NCBI GenBank assembly: GCA_003254905.1
Contig: QANU01003176.1
Span: 704,022 to 768,021, forward strand
DNA from: Nissolia schottii
Taxonomy: Eukaryota > Streptophyta > Magnoliopsida > Fabales > Fabaceae
DNA: 64,000 nt
Direction of reading: 5' to 3'
Shown here piece after piece: positions 25,290-37,379 of this stretch (positions within the stretch are counted from its first letter, which is position 1; each line of letters opens with the position of its first letter). A program made the translations under genes and the position numbers. The notes beneath the pieces are model-generated. The model was not told the DNA's origin. It saw only the letters and a program-made list of their open reading frames with translations, and did no database searches.

Positions 25290-25937
25290 TACAAGTAAAG
25301 TAACAAAGGTCATGTTTTGTATGACTTGCATAGCAGAGAGATCTTCTTATCTAGAAACGTTTTCTTTTATGAATCTTATTTTCCTTTTAGTGCAATTCCT
25401 CCAGCATTTGAATGTGCATCTCCATCTCATCCTACATCTCTTCTTCATACACTTGATCCTTTTACTTATGAAACCACACCTACATTCCATTCTCATTCAT
25501 CCACTAGTCCTACACATAGCATTTTCCCTGCATCAAACCCTGCATCTCATGATTCCCCTGCATCTGACCTTGCATTAACCATTTCCCCTGCAACTGAGCA
25601 TTTGCATCCTCATTCCCCCTCATTCACTCATGCATCACCATCCTCATCAATTCCACTTGCACTAGGCAACACACCTGCATTCCCTCATGGATCTTCATTT
25701 CAAGGAGAACCTAGAAAATCCTATAGACCTAGGATACCACCTACATATCTACAAGACTATCATTATATGTTAGCCAAGTCATCACAAGGTGATTCACTTT
25801 CCTTCCACAACAAGTATCCTATCTCAAACTATTTATCTTATGCTCCATTTTGTGCCAACCACAAACACTTCACCCTAGCAGTGTCTACTAACCCCGAACC
25901 TAGGAATTATGAGGAGGCTGTGAGTCACCCTTACTAG
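25290..25937 (+). pseudogene. copia linker between integrase and reverse transcriptase
   Basis: A frame of 206 codons starts LYDLHSREIFLSRNVFFYES, the usual end of the integrase C-terminal domain. A long stretch rich in Pro, Ser, Thr and His follows, then YRPRIPPTYLQDYHYML before the reverse transcriptase. Ends with a stop at 25935-25937. Confidence 0.75.
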
Positions 25938-27420
25938 TAGCAGGTCATCAATTCTGAATTATCTGCACTAGACAAAAATCACACTTGGATTCTCACTACA
26001 CTTCCACCTGACAAGAAAGCTATATGATGCAAATGGGTTTGCAAGGTCAAATTTCATGCAGATGGCACTATAGAGAGGAACAAGGCTCGGCCGGTGGCTA
26101 AAGGGTTTACTCAAACAATCGAGATTGATTGTTTAGAAACATTTAGCCCAATTGTTAAAATGATAACTCTTTGAGTTCTTCTTATTGTCACAGCAGCCAC
26201 GGGTTGGTACTTGCACCAACTTGATGTTAATACAGAATTCCTTCATGGGCATCTTAATGAGGAAGTATACGTGAAGGTGCCTCCTGGTTTTATTGTTGAT
26301 AACCCCAAATTAGTGTGCAAATTGCAGAAATCTTAATATGGACTGAAGCAAGCATCAAGACAGTGGAATGCCAACTTAGTTTCTATCCTCACCAACTCTG
26401 GTTTCATCCAGTCCAAGTCTAATTATTTCCTCTTCACCAAGCACACTAATCAAGGTTTTATAGTCATCCTAGTGTATATTGATGCCCTTGTTTTGGCTGG
26501 TAATTGCAAGAGATACAAGCAGTAAAACTGTTGTTGGACAACCTTTTCAAGATAAAGGATTTGGATAATCTCAAATTTTTCCCTGGCACGGAGGTTGCTA
26601 GATCAGCAAAGGTATTGTTATTTACCAAAGGAAATATTCCCTTTGACAAATCATAATTTCCTTAATTGCAAACCAGCTACCACACCTATGGATTATCACT
26701 CTAAGCTTGCCAAAAACTCAGAGAATTCTCTGCCTAAAGTCACTGAGTATAGAAGACTGATTGGTCGACTCCTTTACCTCACATATACTCGACCTGACAT
26801 CAGTTATGTTGTGAGAAGACTGAGCCAATTTCTTGATTGTCCTACTCAAGCACATCTCACTCATGCTCACAAAGTATTGAGATGTATTAAAGGCTCTCCC
26901 ACCACTGGTATTTTCTTTTCAGCAAGCTCCAATTTGGCCCTACATAGTTATGCTTATGCGGATTGGGGAGCATGCCTCGATTCTAGGCGATCAATTTCAG
27001 GCTTTTGTTGTTTTCCGAGCACCTCCTTAGTCTCTTGGAAGAGCAAGAAGCAAACCGCTGTGGCTCGTTCGTTAGCTAAAGCTGAATATCGTGCATTGGC
27101 AAATGCCACATGTGAGATTCAGCGGTTGCTATTTTTGCTAGCAGAATTTGATGTCCCTGCACTTGCACATGTGCTCCTCTATCGTGATAATTAATCCGCA
27201 ATTCATATTGCTGCCAACTCTGTCTTTCATGAGCGCACCAAGCATATAGAAATAGATTGTCATGTGGTTCGTGACAAAGTCCAAGCCAAAGTCCTCAAAC
27301 TTCTCCTTGTTGCTTCTGCATAGCAACTACCAGACATGTGGACAAAGCCTTTGGCCCCGGGTCTATTTCACTGTTTATTCTCCAAGCTGGGTATGATCAA
27401 TTTCAATCACACCTCAGCTT
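25938..27420 (+). pseudogene. copia reverse transcriptase and RNase H, broken
   Basis: The RT region keeps recognisable blocks (VKFHADGTIERNKARPVAKG, LHQLDVNTEFLHG, YGLKQASRQW) but carries several stop codons. The active-site block reads VYIDALVLAG where the family has YVDD, so the second catalytic Asp is lost. RNase H lies in a frame of 199 codons (26595-27194) with YLTYTRPDISYVV, YADWGACLDSRRSISGFC and SLVSWKSKKQTAVARS. The C-terminal end, [18 protein letters not shown], follows after a further stop. Confidence 0.88.
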
Positions 27421-27428
27421 GTAGGGGG
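27419..27428 (+). other. Polypurine tract
   Basis: TTGTAGGGGG directly before the 3' LTR, the site for plus-strand DNA priming in LTR retrotransposons. Confidence 0.75.
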
Positions 27429-27821
27429 TGTTAGAGTTGAATCACGAAGCAACGAAACAAGCTAAAGACTGCTCAAAGAAGAAAAGAAACAAGCTGAAGC
27501 TTGAAGAAAGGGAACAAGTTGAAGCTTGCAGCACAAGTTATTAGTTAGTTGAAAGTAGTTAACGTTAGTTAGTTAGTTAGTTAAGCTAATAGTTGTACAT
27601 AATTACATTTGAGATGTATTTAAGTTAATTTTATTTACATTTCAATTTGATAGATAGCTTGTATATAAAGGCTCTCATGTACATCAATGAACTTGAGTTA
27701 TTCATTTTTCTTTCAATCTGAAGCTTTCTCAACTACTTCTATTCTGCACTTTTATTTTGTTTTTCTTCCTTTCAGTTCTTGCCTTCAATCCATGGCAGAA
27801 CTATGAACCAGAGTTTTAACA
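27429..27821 (+). repeat. 3' LTR of the copia element
   Basis: It starts TGTTAGAGTTGAATCACG and ends GAGTTTTAACA, 393 bp. It is colinear with the 5' LTR apart from substitutions and about 25 extra nt near the end. Confidence 0.9.
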
Positions 27822-28123
27822 AATAATAATAATCATTCAAGACATTGCCCTTCCTCGTTTATAATTTTGAACCTCATTCCCATAAACAAGCCCCTACTTT
27901 AAAGAAGATGTGATGTCTCAGTAGCTCAATTGGAGTATCAAAAGCGTGCGCGCATAGGTTTTAGACTGTTTAGTACCACAAGTATAATAGGATGCCTTTG
28001 TATGTTTCACTATGGCTTCTAGTGAGCTCGTTCTCAATAACCATTTCTCCTAAAATGTCAAACTAATTGAATCCTTGACCCATTTCTCCTAAAAGTTTAA
28101 ACTAATTGAACTCTTGACCTCCT

Positions 28124-28507
28124 TGTTATGGACTGGGCCATAAAGGCCCATCCCAGAACCCATATCCCAGGGTCCATGGAATAACCCGACCCAAACAAGC
28201 TCCCCCATAAACATTCAGAGGGATCCACGGACCCTGATATTCTCCCCCAGCGAACATCACTCCACGGACCTTGGAGACAAATCTGAAGAAGAGAGCCTAG
28301 GGTCAGCAAAAGTCACAGCTCCCACCTAGGTATTTAAGCCAAAACAGCACTCCAGGTATGACTTAGAACCTATTTCCCATTGACTTTACCCTTGCATCCT
28401 ATCTACACTTACTTGCGCATTAGAGTCCTTGCAGGGATCTGCTTTGGCACCCTTGAACCCGTAGAGGAGCTCCAAGATTCAAAACTGCACCAAGGACCCT
28501 CACTACA
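28124..28507 (+). mobile_element. Probable solo LTR
   Basis: A GC-richer block begins TGTTATGGACTGGGCC and has a TATTTAAGCC promoter-like box near 28331. A possible end is CACTACA at 28507, giving 384 bp with TG and CA termini. The flanking 5 bp are CTCCT and CTCTT, one mismatch from a duplication. No internal domain follows. The right boundary is uncertain, and the family was not identified. Confidence 0.5.
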
Positions 28508-29140
28508 CTCTTGATCATAGTAACTCTGATATCATCTTAATAATCATCCCTCTCAAAAGCTTAAGCTGATGAGATAAGACAATTTTGATGAATTTATATT
28601 ATATTAATTTACACTAGTCCTAGCCTCTTGGGATAAATAGGTAATTAAAACCCTTTTTTTCTCAAAACAAGTTTAAATGCATAAATGAATGAATGAGACG
28701 AGATTCTTGGGATTGTAAGCTTAACATGAAGTTTGTGAGTGAGTAAGATGAGGTACTATGAAGGATGGATTATGAGAGAGTGAACAATCTCTGCCCCTCA
28801 ATCCAAACCCCTTTGTGAATAGCTCTTATCTTGCCTTTCTTGAAGACGCCCTTCTCGAAGATGTCCTCTAGCTCTGAGTTTTCTGTTGAACTTTTAGGTA
28901 TGAAGATTCTGTGTTATGGGTTGTGTGTGTGATTGCCAAAGAAATTGGTGAGACCATCTTCGTTTGGTTCTATGTAACATTGTGATGTTTTCTTGAGCCA
29001 ATGTTGTTTTTGTGATTGCAAGTGTTAAGGTTGATGTGAATAATTTTTGTGTTGCTTTGCTTATTGGTAGGTATAATGATTTTTTTTTGCTATAAAAAAC
29101 TTTACTCCTCCTTTTTTATAGAATTTTAAGAAATTCTTAA

Positions 29141-29190
<50 letters not shown>

Positions 29191-29433
29191 AAAACTATAC
29201 TTCGTGTTCTCCACGTGCATATAAAAAAATATATTTTTTTCAATATTTTATTTGTCATCTCTAACTTCAGCAAAATAACTTCCAACTATCTTTTGTAAGG
29301 AAGAAAGAAAATATATAATAAAGCCTAGAGAAATGGAATTTTTTATTTATCTATGGCCCTAAAATTTTTATAATCTCATAGTATGGTGCATTAAAAAAAA
29401 TTATGAATGTATGAATTTTTTTTCTTCTAAAAT
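28508..29433. other. Intergenic DNA, no gene seen
   Basis: AT-rich with short closed frames. It includes an (AT)n microsatellite at 29143-29184. No known family was recognised. Confidence 0.5.
29143..29184. repeat. (AT)n microsatellite
   Basis: About 21 AT units, followed by a poly(A) run. Confidence 0.95.
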
Positions 29434-29571
29434 TGTCACCCTCTGTGGCGATTTCAGACATCTGAATTTTTTTTAGTTTGAAATCGCCGCGGGTCTCGCC
29501 GATTTCAGCCTTCTTTTTTTTCTTTTTTTTTAATTTTCTGAAATCACACTGCATAGTGGCGATTTCAGAAA
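29434..29571. repeat. Cluster of short palindromes with GCGATTTCAG arms
   Basis: Three units share the arm GGCGATTTCAG or its complement. The clearest is 29537-29571, with CTGAAATC and GATTTCAG arms around a centre containing CACT and AGTGGC. A second pairs GAAATCG with CGATTTC around GCGGGTCTCG. Units are separated by poly(T) or poly(A) runs, the same layout as the cluster at 30563-30871. Confidence 0.75.
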
Positions 29572-29599
29572 TTTGCCCCACACATCAGTAATTTTGTAT

Positions 29600-30562
29600 T
29601 TCGGCCCATACAATTGAATTCATCTCCCTTTAAAACCATATAAATGTTAATTCCCCATAGAAATGTAGAGGAAAAGTAAAGAAACTTTAGAAAAATAATA
29701 GTTATATTTGTATACTTAATTTTATTGAACATTCGACAATACATTCACAAACCTACGGAGTCTATCATGTTTATTCTTCTCTCTTCATAATAAAGTAATG
29801 TTTTTTTGAATAAATGTTAAATATTCATAAAAAATAAAGACTATACTCCAATTTTGTCTTTATAAATTTTTCTTAGGTCAAATTTATTTTTTCACAAAAA
29901 AATTATATAAATTATTTTTACAAAATACAAAAACCAGTTAAGTAAATTTTTTTTGTTATTTTTTTCATGGTGACAACTAATATAACATATAACAAAGAGA
30001 TTAATATAACTAATTTTTATATTTTACAAAATAATAAAAATTAAAAAAAAATTATATAATTATGGGTTACTTCAATTATTATTATTATTAAAAAAATAAT
30101 GAATGTACTAATGTGAATGACTTTTATATTTTATAAGAACAATTTTACAAAATTAACTAAAACAAAAATTTATATCGAAAGAATTGAAATTTTTGTAAAA
30201 TAAATAAAATATATAAATAACATTATTAATTGGTCATGCCAATAAATGGAGGATCTAGGTGTGTGGTAACTTTATAGAAAGCAGAAAAGGTACACTTTCT
30301 GTGTTGCTGGCTGCAAGTATCGGAAGCTGGCCGTGAGATAGTTCCAGCTGGAGATTTGAAGGAACCAACCAACCACTTTGTACTTGCCCCCCTCTACTTT
30401 TGGTAGGTAGACCCTATTCACTAGCTAGGCAGCCATATTTTAAAAGCTAAATATATTTTTATCATGATTCATGAGATCATTTTAGGATTTATTACAAGTA
30501 TATTTTTGATTTATATCTCATAATATGTTTTATATAAAAAATTTATATTTGTATAAGTTTGA
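29600..30562. other. AT-rich intergenic DNA with one GC-richer patch
   Basis: Mostly A and T runs. The patch at about 30236-30440 has a more balanced composition and was not identified. No gene was seen. Confidence 0.45.
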
Positions 30563-30871
30563 GTTTGAATTTGTCACAAGTTGTGGCAAATTGTGACTCT
30601 AGATTTTCTTTTGAAAAAAGTGTCTGAATTCGTTATAAGGTGTGACGATTTCAGATTCTTAGGGTCTAAATTCGTCATACATTGTGGCGAATTTAGACTT
30701 TTTTCTTTTTTAAAAAATCTGAATTCGCCACGCCCTGTGGCAAATTCAACTTTTTTTCTTTTTTTTAAAAATTGTCTGAATTCATCATAGGGTGTGATAA
30801 ATTCAGACTTTTTTTTAAATGTTTGAATTCGTCAATGTCTGAATTTGTCACTAAGTGTGACGAATTCAGAC
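30563..30871. repeat. Array of six 35-bp palindromes
   Basis: Units start at 30563, 30622, 30664, 30717, 30774 and 30837, each about 35 bp and separated by T-rich spacers. The shared plan is GTCTGAATTCGTCAC, a 3-5 nt centre, then GTGTGACGAATTCAGAC. The unit at 30664-30698 has perfect 11-bp arms (GTCTAAATTCG and CGAATTTAGAC). The one at 30837-30871 has arms of about 16 bp with one mismatch. Units differ by scattered changes, some compensated on both arms. Each could form a hairpin in single-stranded DNA or RNA. Confidence 0.85.
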
Positions 30872-32800
30872 TCAAGCTCATACAATTATAAATTTGTATT
30901 CTAACTCATATTTTGATATACAAATATGTAATAAAACCATATAAATGTAATGGGACCATCATTTTATAATAATTTAATGGCTATTTTCAAGACCATTATT
31001 AAAGGTTATTTAAATACCCATGAATAACACACCACACATGCTTTGAGAATTTTTGGCTACAGAATAAGGTGACTTGCATCACATCGTAGAAAATAAGATA
31101 CATTGTGATGGAGGGGTTTGTGGATCCAAATCACCAAAATAAGGCATGTAACATGCGTTGTAGATGTTGCACCTACCAGTGCTATATAAACTACTATACT
31201 AATTAATCGTATTTTTATTTTAATTATCAATATTCATAATTTACTTACCTAAAAATTAAATTTAAGACTTTCTTTAGTAAGAACAAATATCCAGCCATAT
31301 TCTTTTCTCGTTGTCATCCAAGGTGTAAAACAGTGACTAATTGCTCAAAAAATTTAAGTTTACCGAAATGAATACTCTTCGTACATCGAATCGTCTAATA
31401 GTTGTTGATTCAAGCGGGAAAAATATACTCTCGTTCGTTTTTGCTTTGGCATTTAATAGTGACTCCATTCTATTCACTATACTACTTATTTAAAATATGA
31501 ATATTAATAATTATACTTTGTTTGTAATAGCCTCTCTTTGTAGTTTATAGAGTCTATGAGTCTATGAGTCTATGTGTGATCATGAACTATAAAGTCTGAC
31601 CTAATTTTACGGTGTTGATTTTTGCAAACTATTTTTCAATTTTACTTTGCTCTTTTTATTTCTTCTGATTTGATGTTCTTTCTATTACAAATCACTATAA
31701 TTTTCTTTTATGCGTCAAATCACTATAATCTATATACGAAAAATAAATAAACTTCAATTAACTTAATGCGAAATGAGTCCACCTATTATTATGAAATTAA
31801 GTTCTTACAACGGTGTTTCTTTCCGCCAACAAGATTGAAGAAATTCTTACTTGTTAACTCACGCAAGATACAATAAAAATAGATCTTATACCAAGTAAGA
31901 TGTAAAATTATTTTATAAGGCACATAGTAAAATATATTTTTATTGTACCCGTATTTCAATATAATATATTAAACTTAAGACCAACTAACCATTTTTCCAA
32001 GATTGATAATGTAACCTTCCTTAAAGGGAACATTTGTATAACCGTTAAAGAATTTGTGTAACCATTTTAACCGAGAGTTGTGTTATTTTATAAACAAGTA
32101 ATATCTCTCACATAATTTAGACCACACAATAATCATAGCTAGCATAAAAATATATTATTAAAACAATAAAGTTTAAATATTTTTAATATATTAAATACTT
32201 AAAATAATAATATATTTTTGTTTTAAAATTATTAACTAACAAAACCCTTTTTTAACATAGATAATAGGATTTGTCAACAACAAAAGAGCTGAACAAAAGA
32301 GTGGGGACTTGTTGTTCTGCTATGTAATTCTTTTTTTAATAAAACAAGGGTTTTTTATTGCAATTTTTTTGAGAGGGGTTTTGGTGAACCTTTATCTACC
32401 AAGTTGATTGATGTTGAGTTTCTGTGGTTTGAAAATCAATATAACAATGAATTTTGTCAAGTCATTTTTTTACCTTCAGCAAAATAAAATTTGAGTTTAA
32501 TTTTTATTCATTGATATTGTAAAAATAAATTACATTGTCCTCCAAATAAATTTTGTTATATTAACATAAATAATGATTGACTTTTTCTTTCTTTCAAAAG
32601 TCATACATATAAAAAGATTTAATTAAATGACAATGTAAAATTTAATATAAAAAAATTACTATATCAATAAATATAAATTAAAATCATAAAATTTTACATT
32701 GAACTTATCAAAATATATATATACACACATACCAAGGGATAATAATAGTATTTGGGCATTTTCAAAAGGAAAAGTGAAGTTTCTGATGGGTTTCTATTTG
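30872..32800. other. AT-rich intergenic DNA, nothing recognised
   Basis: Short closed frames only. A small imperfect inverted repeat (CATCACA and TGTGATG) lies near 31077-31112. No gene or known element was identified. Confidence 0.5.
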
Positions 32801-33879
32801 GAGAAATGCTCACTTTAGTTATTGACATTGTACCCGTAAGTCACTTTAGTCCCTGAATTTTATTTTAAATCTTTTTAGTCCGTGAAAGTGTGGACTGTGA
32901 ATCAAATTAATCTCTCACATCAATTCTGTTATAACGATGCTGATGTGTCACGTTAAGCTCCATGGTGACAATCCTACATATATTGAAATAACGCCATTTA
33001 ATTGATAGGGTTTAGGTTACCCTTAATCCCCAATTTCCCCCAAATTGCAAAAAAATCCCTAACTCAGGCCACTTCACTTCCCCTTACCTTTCAACACTCA
33101 CTTCACGTTCGATTCCCTTCCCGCTTCTCCTTCCCATTCCCCTCACCGCTTGGCACTCACTTCACTTCCGATTACACTTCCCCTCGCCTCTCAACTCTAT
33201 TCCATCTCTATTTCGCTTCCCCCACCTGTCAGCTCTCATCCATCATCAATCACAAGTATTTGATTTCCGTGACCACTTTTCCTCTTCACCCCCATTTGTT
33301 TCTTTATTGTTGTTGCTGTTGTAATGTGTGTTTGTTGATGTGTTTTTGTTACTGAGTTTTTCTCTCTCGATTCTCTTGTTGTTGCTGCTGCGATGGGTTT
33401 TGGTTCTATTGGTGTGTTCTTGGGTTTTTGGTTTTCTTGGGTCTTATCCCATTTCTACATTTTTTTTGAGATGTTGAAGGGTTTCTACGGGTTGTGAGAG
33501 TAAGGATGGTAAGGATGGAATAAGAAGAGGTGGTTGTGAGAGTTTTGAATGGGAGAAAAAGAAGGAGGAAGAAGGGTTGTAATATGAGGTTCAGATTAGG
33601 GATTTAGGGTTTTAATATTGATGGGATGGATAGGGAGCTATTTAACCTGTATAACAAAGTTTTAATGATCAATTTGAACTCTCTTCATGCATGCCGCATC
33701 ATATAGGACATGTCAGTGCCTACATGACACTATATACGACACATAAACACAAATTTAACATCAGACAAACGGAATTGAGATGAAGGACTAACGTGATTCA
33801 CAGTCCATACTTTTACTGATTAAAATGATTTAAAATAAAATTTAAAAATGAAAATAACTCATAGAGTGAGTATTGTTCA
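32801..33879. mobile_element. MULE-like non-autonomous element with long terminal inverted repeats
   Basis: The left end (from GAGAAATGCTCAC) and the reverse complement of the right end (from GAACAATACTCAC) align over roughly 140 bp. Shared words include TTTTATTTTAAATC and TGGACTGTGAATCA. Long inverted ends of this kind are typical of Mutator-like elements. No transposase was seen. The interior holds a pyrimidine-rich block (about 33060-33300), GTTGTTGCTGCTG-type words and a purine-rich block, looking like captured gene-leader sequence. A target-site duplication was not found by eye. Confidence 0.6.
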
Positions 33880-34213
33880 GTTTTAATATACATAACCATC
33901 TATATCTAGAAAGGGGTGATTTTCCCATTTTGGTAGGATGGTGACGTCAGCATATTTGACCAGCGTACTTTTTACATCAACATGCCCGTGTCGCCAGCTC
34001 GGACCGGGTCCCACGACAATCCCACACGTGCCTTCCCCCCTTACCCTTTTACGTTAAAACTATTTTATTCATTTATTATTATTTCAGGAAACTATGTTAC
34101 TATTTTCAGTCAATTTATAGTTCCCAGCACACGCAATCCTGACCTGGACCATGGAATCTTAACGCATTTCTTTTGTTTTATTTTTACATATAGTAATAAT
34201 GAACCCACGCTAC

Positions 34214-34215
<2 letters not shown>

Positions 34216-34256
<41 letters not shown>
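34216..34256. repeat. (TA)n microsatellite
   Basis: About 20 TA units. Confidence 0.95.
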
Positions 34257-34260
<4 letters not shown>

Positions 34261-35172
34261 CATGTGTCCAATTCCTTAATATTATATTATTTGTAACATG
34301 TCTATTATATTTACTCACATTGTCATTGGTCAATCAAATCTCACATGTTCGTTGCATATATATTTGTTCATAGTTTTTTTTCTTTCGGTGCTGTTCATAG
34401 TTTTTATTCATACATGTATTTCTTATCATTAAATTAAAATGAAAATAAAAAGAGGATTCTCTGCCAAAAATTGTATGCGTTTGCAAGATTTTAAAGCTTC
34501 TTTACCAGCGATGATAAAGAAAAGAAGACGGCTATGGAGTTGTATCATTTATTTTGGGGGCAGAAGTTGGTGGCTGTGGACTTGTGATTGCAATTAAGCC
34601 TACCAATCACATTTAATTTTAAAAAGTTACTATATTAATAATTATATTAACGAGTGCTGATTTTTTTTTCCTTCTTCAATCAGTGTCCTACAAAGCATAA
34701 GCAAAAGAAGGTTTCATTTAAAATATGAAGACAAAAGGTGATTGTCGTGGATTGAAATTAAAGTAAAACGCAATTTGCACAACTGTTGCAATTAAAATCA
34801 TGTACATTGCATAAGAAACGGTTACAGGCCCGTTAATATATGCAAAGTTGTATGATGTGTACTTGTTTAATATAAAAGATGATAATACTTGACATTTAGT
34901 ATAGATGTAAAGTTTTTTTTATTATCATTTAATCAAATATTTTATATGCATGACTTTTTTTAAGTAATAAAGAAAGTTACTTATTTTTTTATGTAGCAAA
35001 ATTTAATTAGATATTTACGTAAAAAAATATTTACATTGACAACAAATATCAATTATTTTTATAAAATATTATGTCAATTTGCATCTTATTTATCATTATA
35101 TTTTATCTTAATAAGACAAGAGTCACTCTATTTAAATTTCATTAAATGATAAATGTGATGCAAGTGGATGCA

Positions 35173-35197
35173 ATATATATATATATATATATATATA
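35173..35197. repeat. (AT)n microsatellite
   Basis: About 12 AT units. Confidence 0.9.
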
Positions 35198-37379
35198 AAA
35201 GCACAATTACGCTTTCTCTAACATGGTATAGTTTTCTTATATGCACGAGCTCCACTTGCACAAAATTTTCAGCACACTATTTTTTATTTTTTTAATTTGT
35301 GTACAATCATGTGTAGTGGTATTGACAAAACTGCAACAAAAAATTGTTACACAATAATTGTATTGACTAATATTGACACAATAATTGTGCTTTTTCTTGC
35401 AAGTTGCCCGCTTGAGGATACTTGTCTATGTATAAGGTTGGATTTATGAAAACTTTTTCGCTATTACGTTTGTTTCTGAATTAAAATTGTATTACAAGAA
35501 GCTATATGTAACTCAATGAAAAAATAACAATTATGTAATTGCTCCAAATTTAGATAAGCTGTCTATAGCTTACCATGCAGCATATTAACTGAAAATTAAA
35601 TGACACAATTAGATGATTGTAGGAAAGGTAAGCAAGAGCAACCAAATTGTGGGTAGGTTCAATCGAGATTGAGGCACTTGATCAACCATGGAAATGAGTA
35701 CTATATATTTAACAATTAAATAAAATATGTTACAATTGTACATATGGGAAAAAAAACTCCCCGGCCTTAATAATAACAAAATGATACGATTTTGATTATA
35801 TTGTATTTTCACTCACTAATCAACATAGTCAGGAGATGGTTAGTATTATTTTGCCGATTTTTTTCAATTGAATATTTGGTAAAGGGCCAACCCTAAAATA
35901 ATTAATTGATCGAGACTGTAAACTAAATCGATGTTAGTGAAGCAACAGAAATTAGGAGAACCTTCGCATAGTATTTTTATCTCCGGCCTTTTTATTTATC
36001 TTTACAACCGTTTTGTGTTTATGAAGATAAAACTAAAATAAAAAATCGAATATCAAAAATTGTAATTTGAGTAAAATAATGAATGTGGATTGAGTGAAGA
36101 CGGAACGCGAGGAGCAAAAGAAGGTTAGAAGGAAGCAGTTAAAATTAGGAAGTGGGTTATTTTAATTTAATTAATCTAATAATAATTAATTTTTAGATGG
36201 TTAAAACAAGCATCCAATTACTCACAAATTTCAAACTAAAATTCCATTTACTTTGTAGAGAGCAAAGATTTTTTTTAAATCTACTTTGTATAATTGTATA
36301 GATATACATAAAGATAGATAATAATAAATTCCTCTTGGTACGCACATTTTATTTACCAAAAATAACCTTGACAAATTTTTTAATTAAATAATTTTTTTTA
36401 TTATTTTAAAAATCATTAACATTATAATTTTTTTTCTTTTTTTTTATCCTTGTATAATACTTGAGAGTCTATCAAAGCATACTTTTAAATTATAAATAAA
36501 CAGAGTCTTCAAATAGATGCCCACGCGAATGTTCCAGTAAAATAATAAAAAAATATTTTAAAAAAATCAAATAAGTTACACTCTTTTTGTCTACATGCAT
36601 TGCAACTCTCGATGGGTAAAAAAGGCACCAATTTAGGGATATTTCAACTTTGCAAGTTTTTAAGGGTTGCTTTCATTGAAGAAAATAGGAAGTATTTTTA
36701 CTGCGTCAAACGGGAACAAAAAAAAGGTTACATACGTTGCAATATAATATTATTTTTGGAGCGATTAAATTATCTGTTTTTATATATGTCTTGTTTTGTT
36801 TGTCTTGATACAACACAGAATGAAAACAAAAAATTAAACCATCCCTAAAACTTTTCAAATGCTAGAATATTCTTAAACCCCTAAATTCAAACTTGTGTAC
36901 GGCTTAAATTGTTTATTGTGAGTAGTGCAAGGTTTTGCGTTGAGGAGTTAATACTTTTTCATAATTGTTTGCATCAAACAAAATAGAAAACAGAAATAGT
37001 GAATTAATTGCACACGCTAATTGCTTCGTAACTGTCCTTTTGGTTTTGCTTACGATATTGCAAAATCAACCCCGTTGCCGTTAACCGTTTCTTAGTGGCA
37101 TTAACAAGCAGACAAAACGCAGTTTCCATAAATTAATATGTTGAACAGAGCAACGTAAGAAAATTCACTGAAATATTTAAACTTACGAATCACGAAAATG
37201 ATGTAAATTTCACACAAAAATAAATTAAAAATATAAGAACTTTGAGAAAATTAAACCCCGTTTTGTAAGGGTGGGGTGACAAAACGGGGTCATGGTCATG
37301 GTCATGCATGAAGGCCCATATGCAATGCCACTTCACCTCATCATGAGGCCATCATTTGGGTTTCTCCGAAGGTGGACCC

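Larger units (their letters stand above)
22117..27821 (+). mobile_element. Ty1/copia LTR retrotransposon, complete in outline but decayed
   Basis: An element of 5.7 kb with two LTRs, a primer binding site, gag-protease, integrase, reverse transcriptase and RNase H in copia order, and a polypurine tract. Both LTRs begin TG and end CA. A 5-bp AATAA lies on each side (22112-22116 and 27822-27826), fitting a target-site duplication, although the flanks are simple ATA-rich sequence. Many stops and frameshifts break the polyprotein, so it cannot move on its own. By eye the LTRs differ at roughly two dozen sites plus one 20-30 nt indel, so the insertion is not recent. Confidence 0.93.
33880..37259. 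other. AT-rich intergenic DNA with microsatellites
   Basis: No gene was recognised. A TGACGTCA palindrome lies at 33942-33949 inside a short GC-richer patch (about 33930-34050) that also has CACGTG near 34026. (TA)n runs are listed separately. Frames of 60-91 codons here are low complexity. Confidence 0.45.

Noticed and set aside
28097-28309. Minus-strand frame of 70 codons
   Set aside because: It falls inside the probable solo LTR and resembles no protein.
33982-34257. Plus-strand frame of 91 codons
   Set aside because: Its end is a Tyr-Ile run from a (TA)n microsatellite and the rest resembles no protein.
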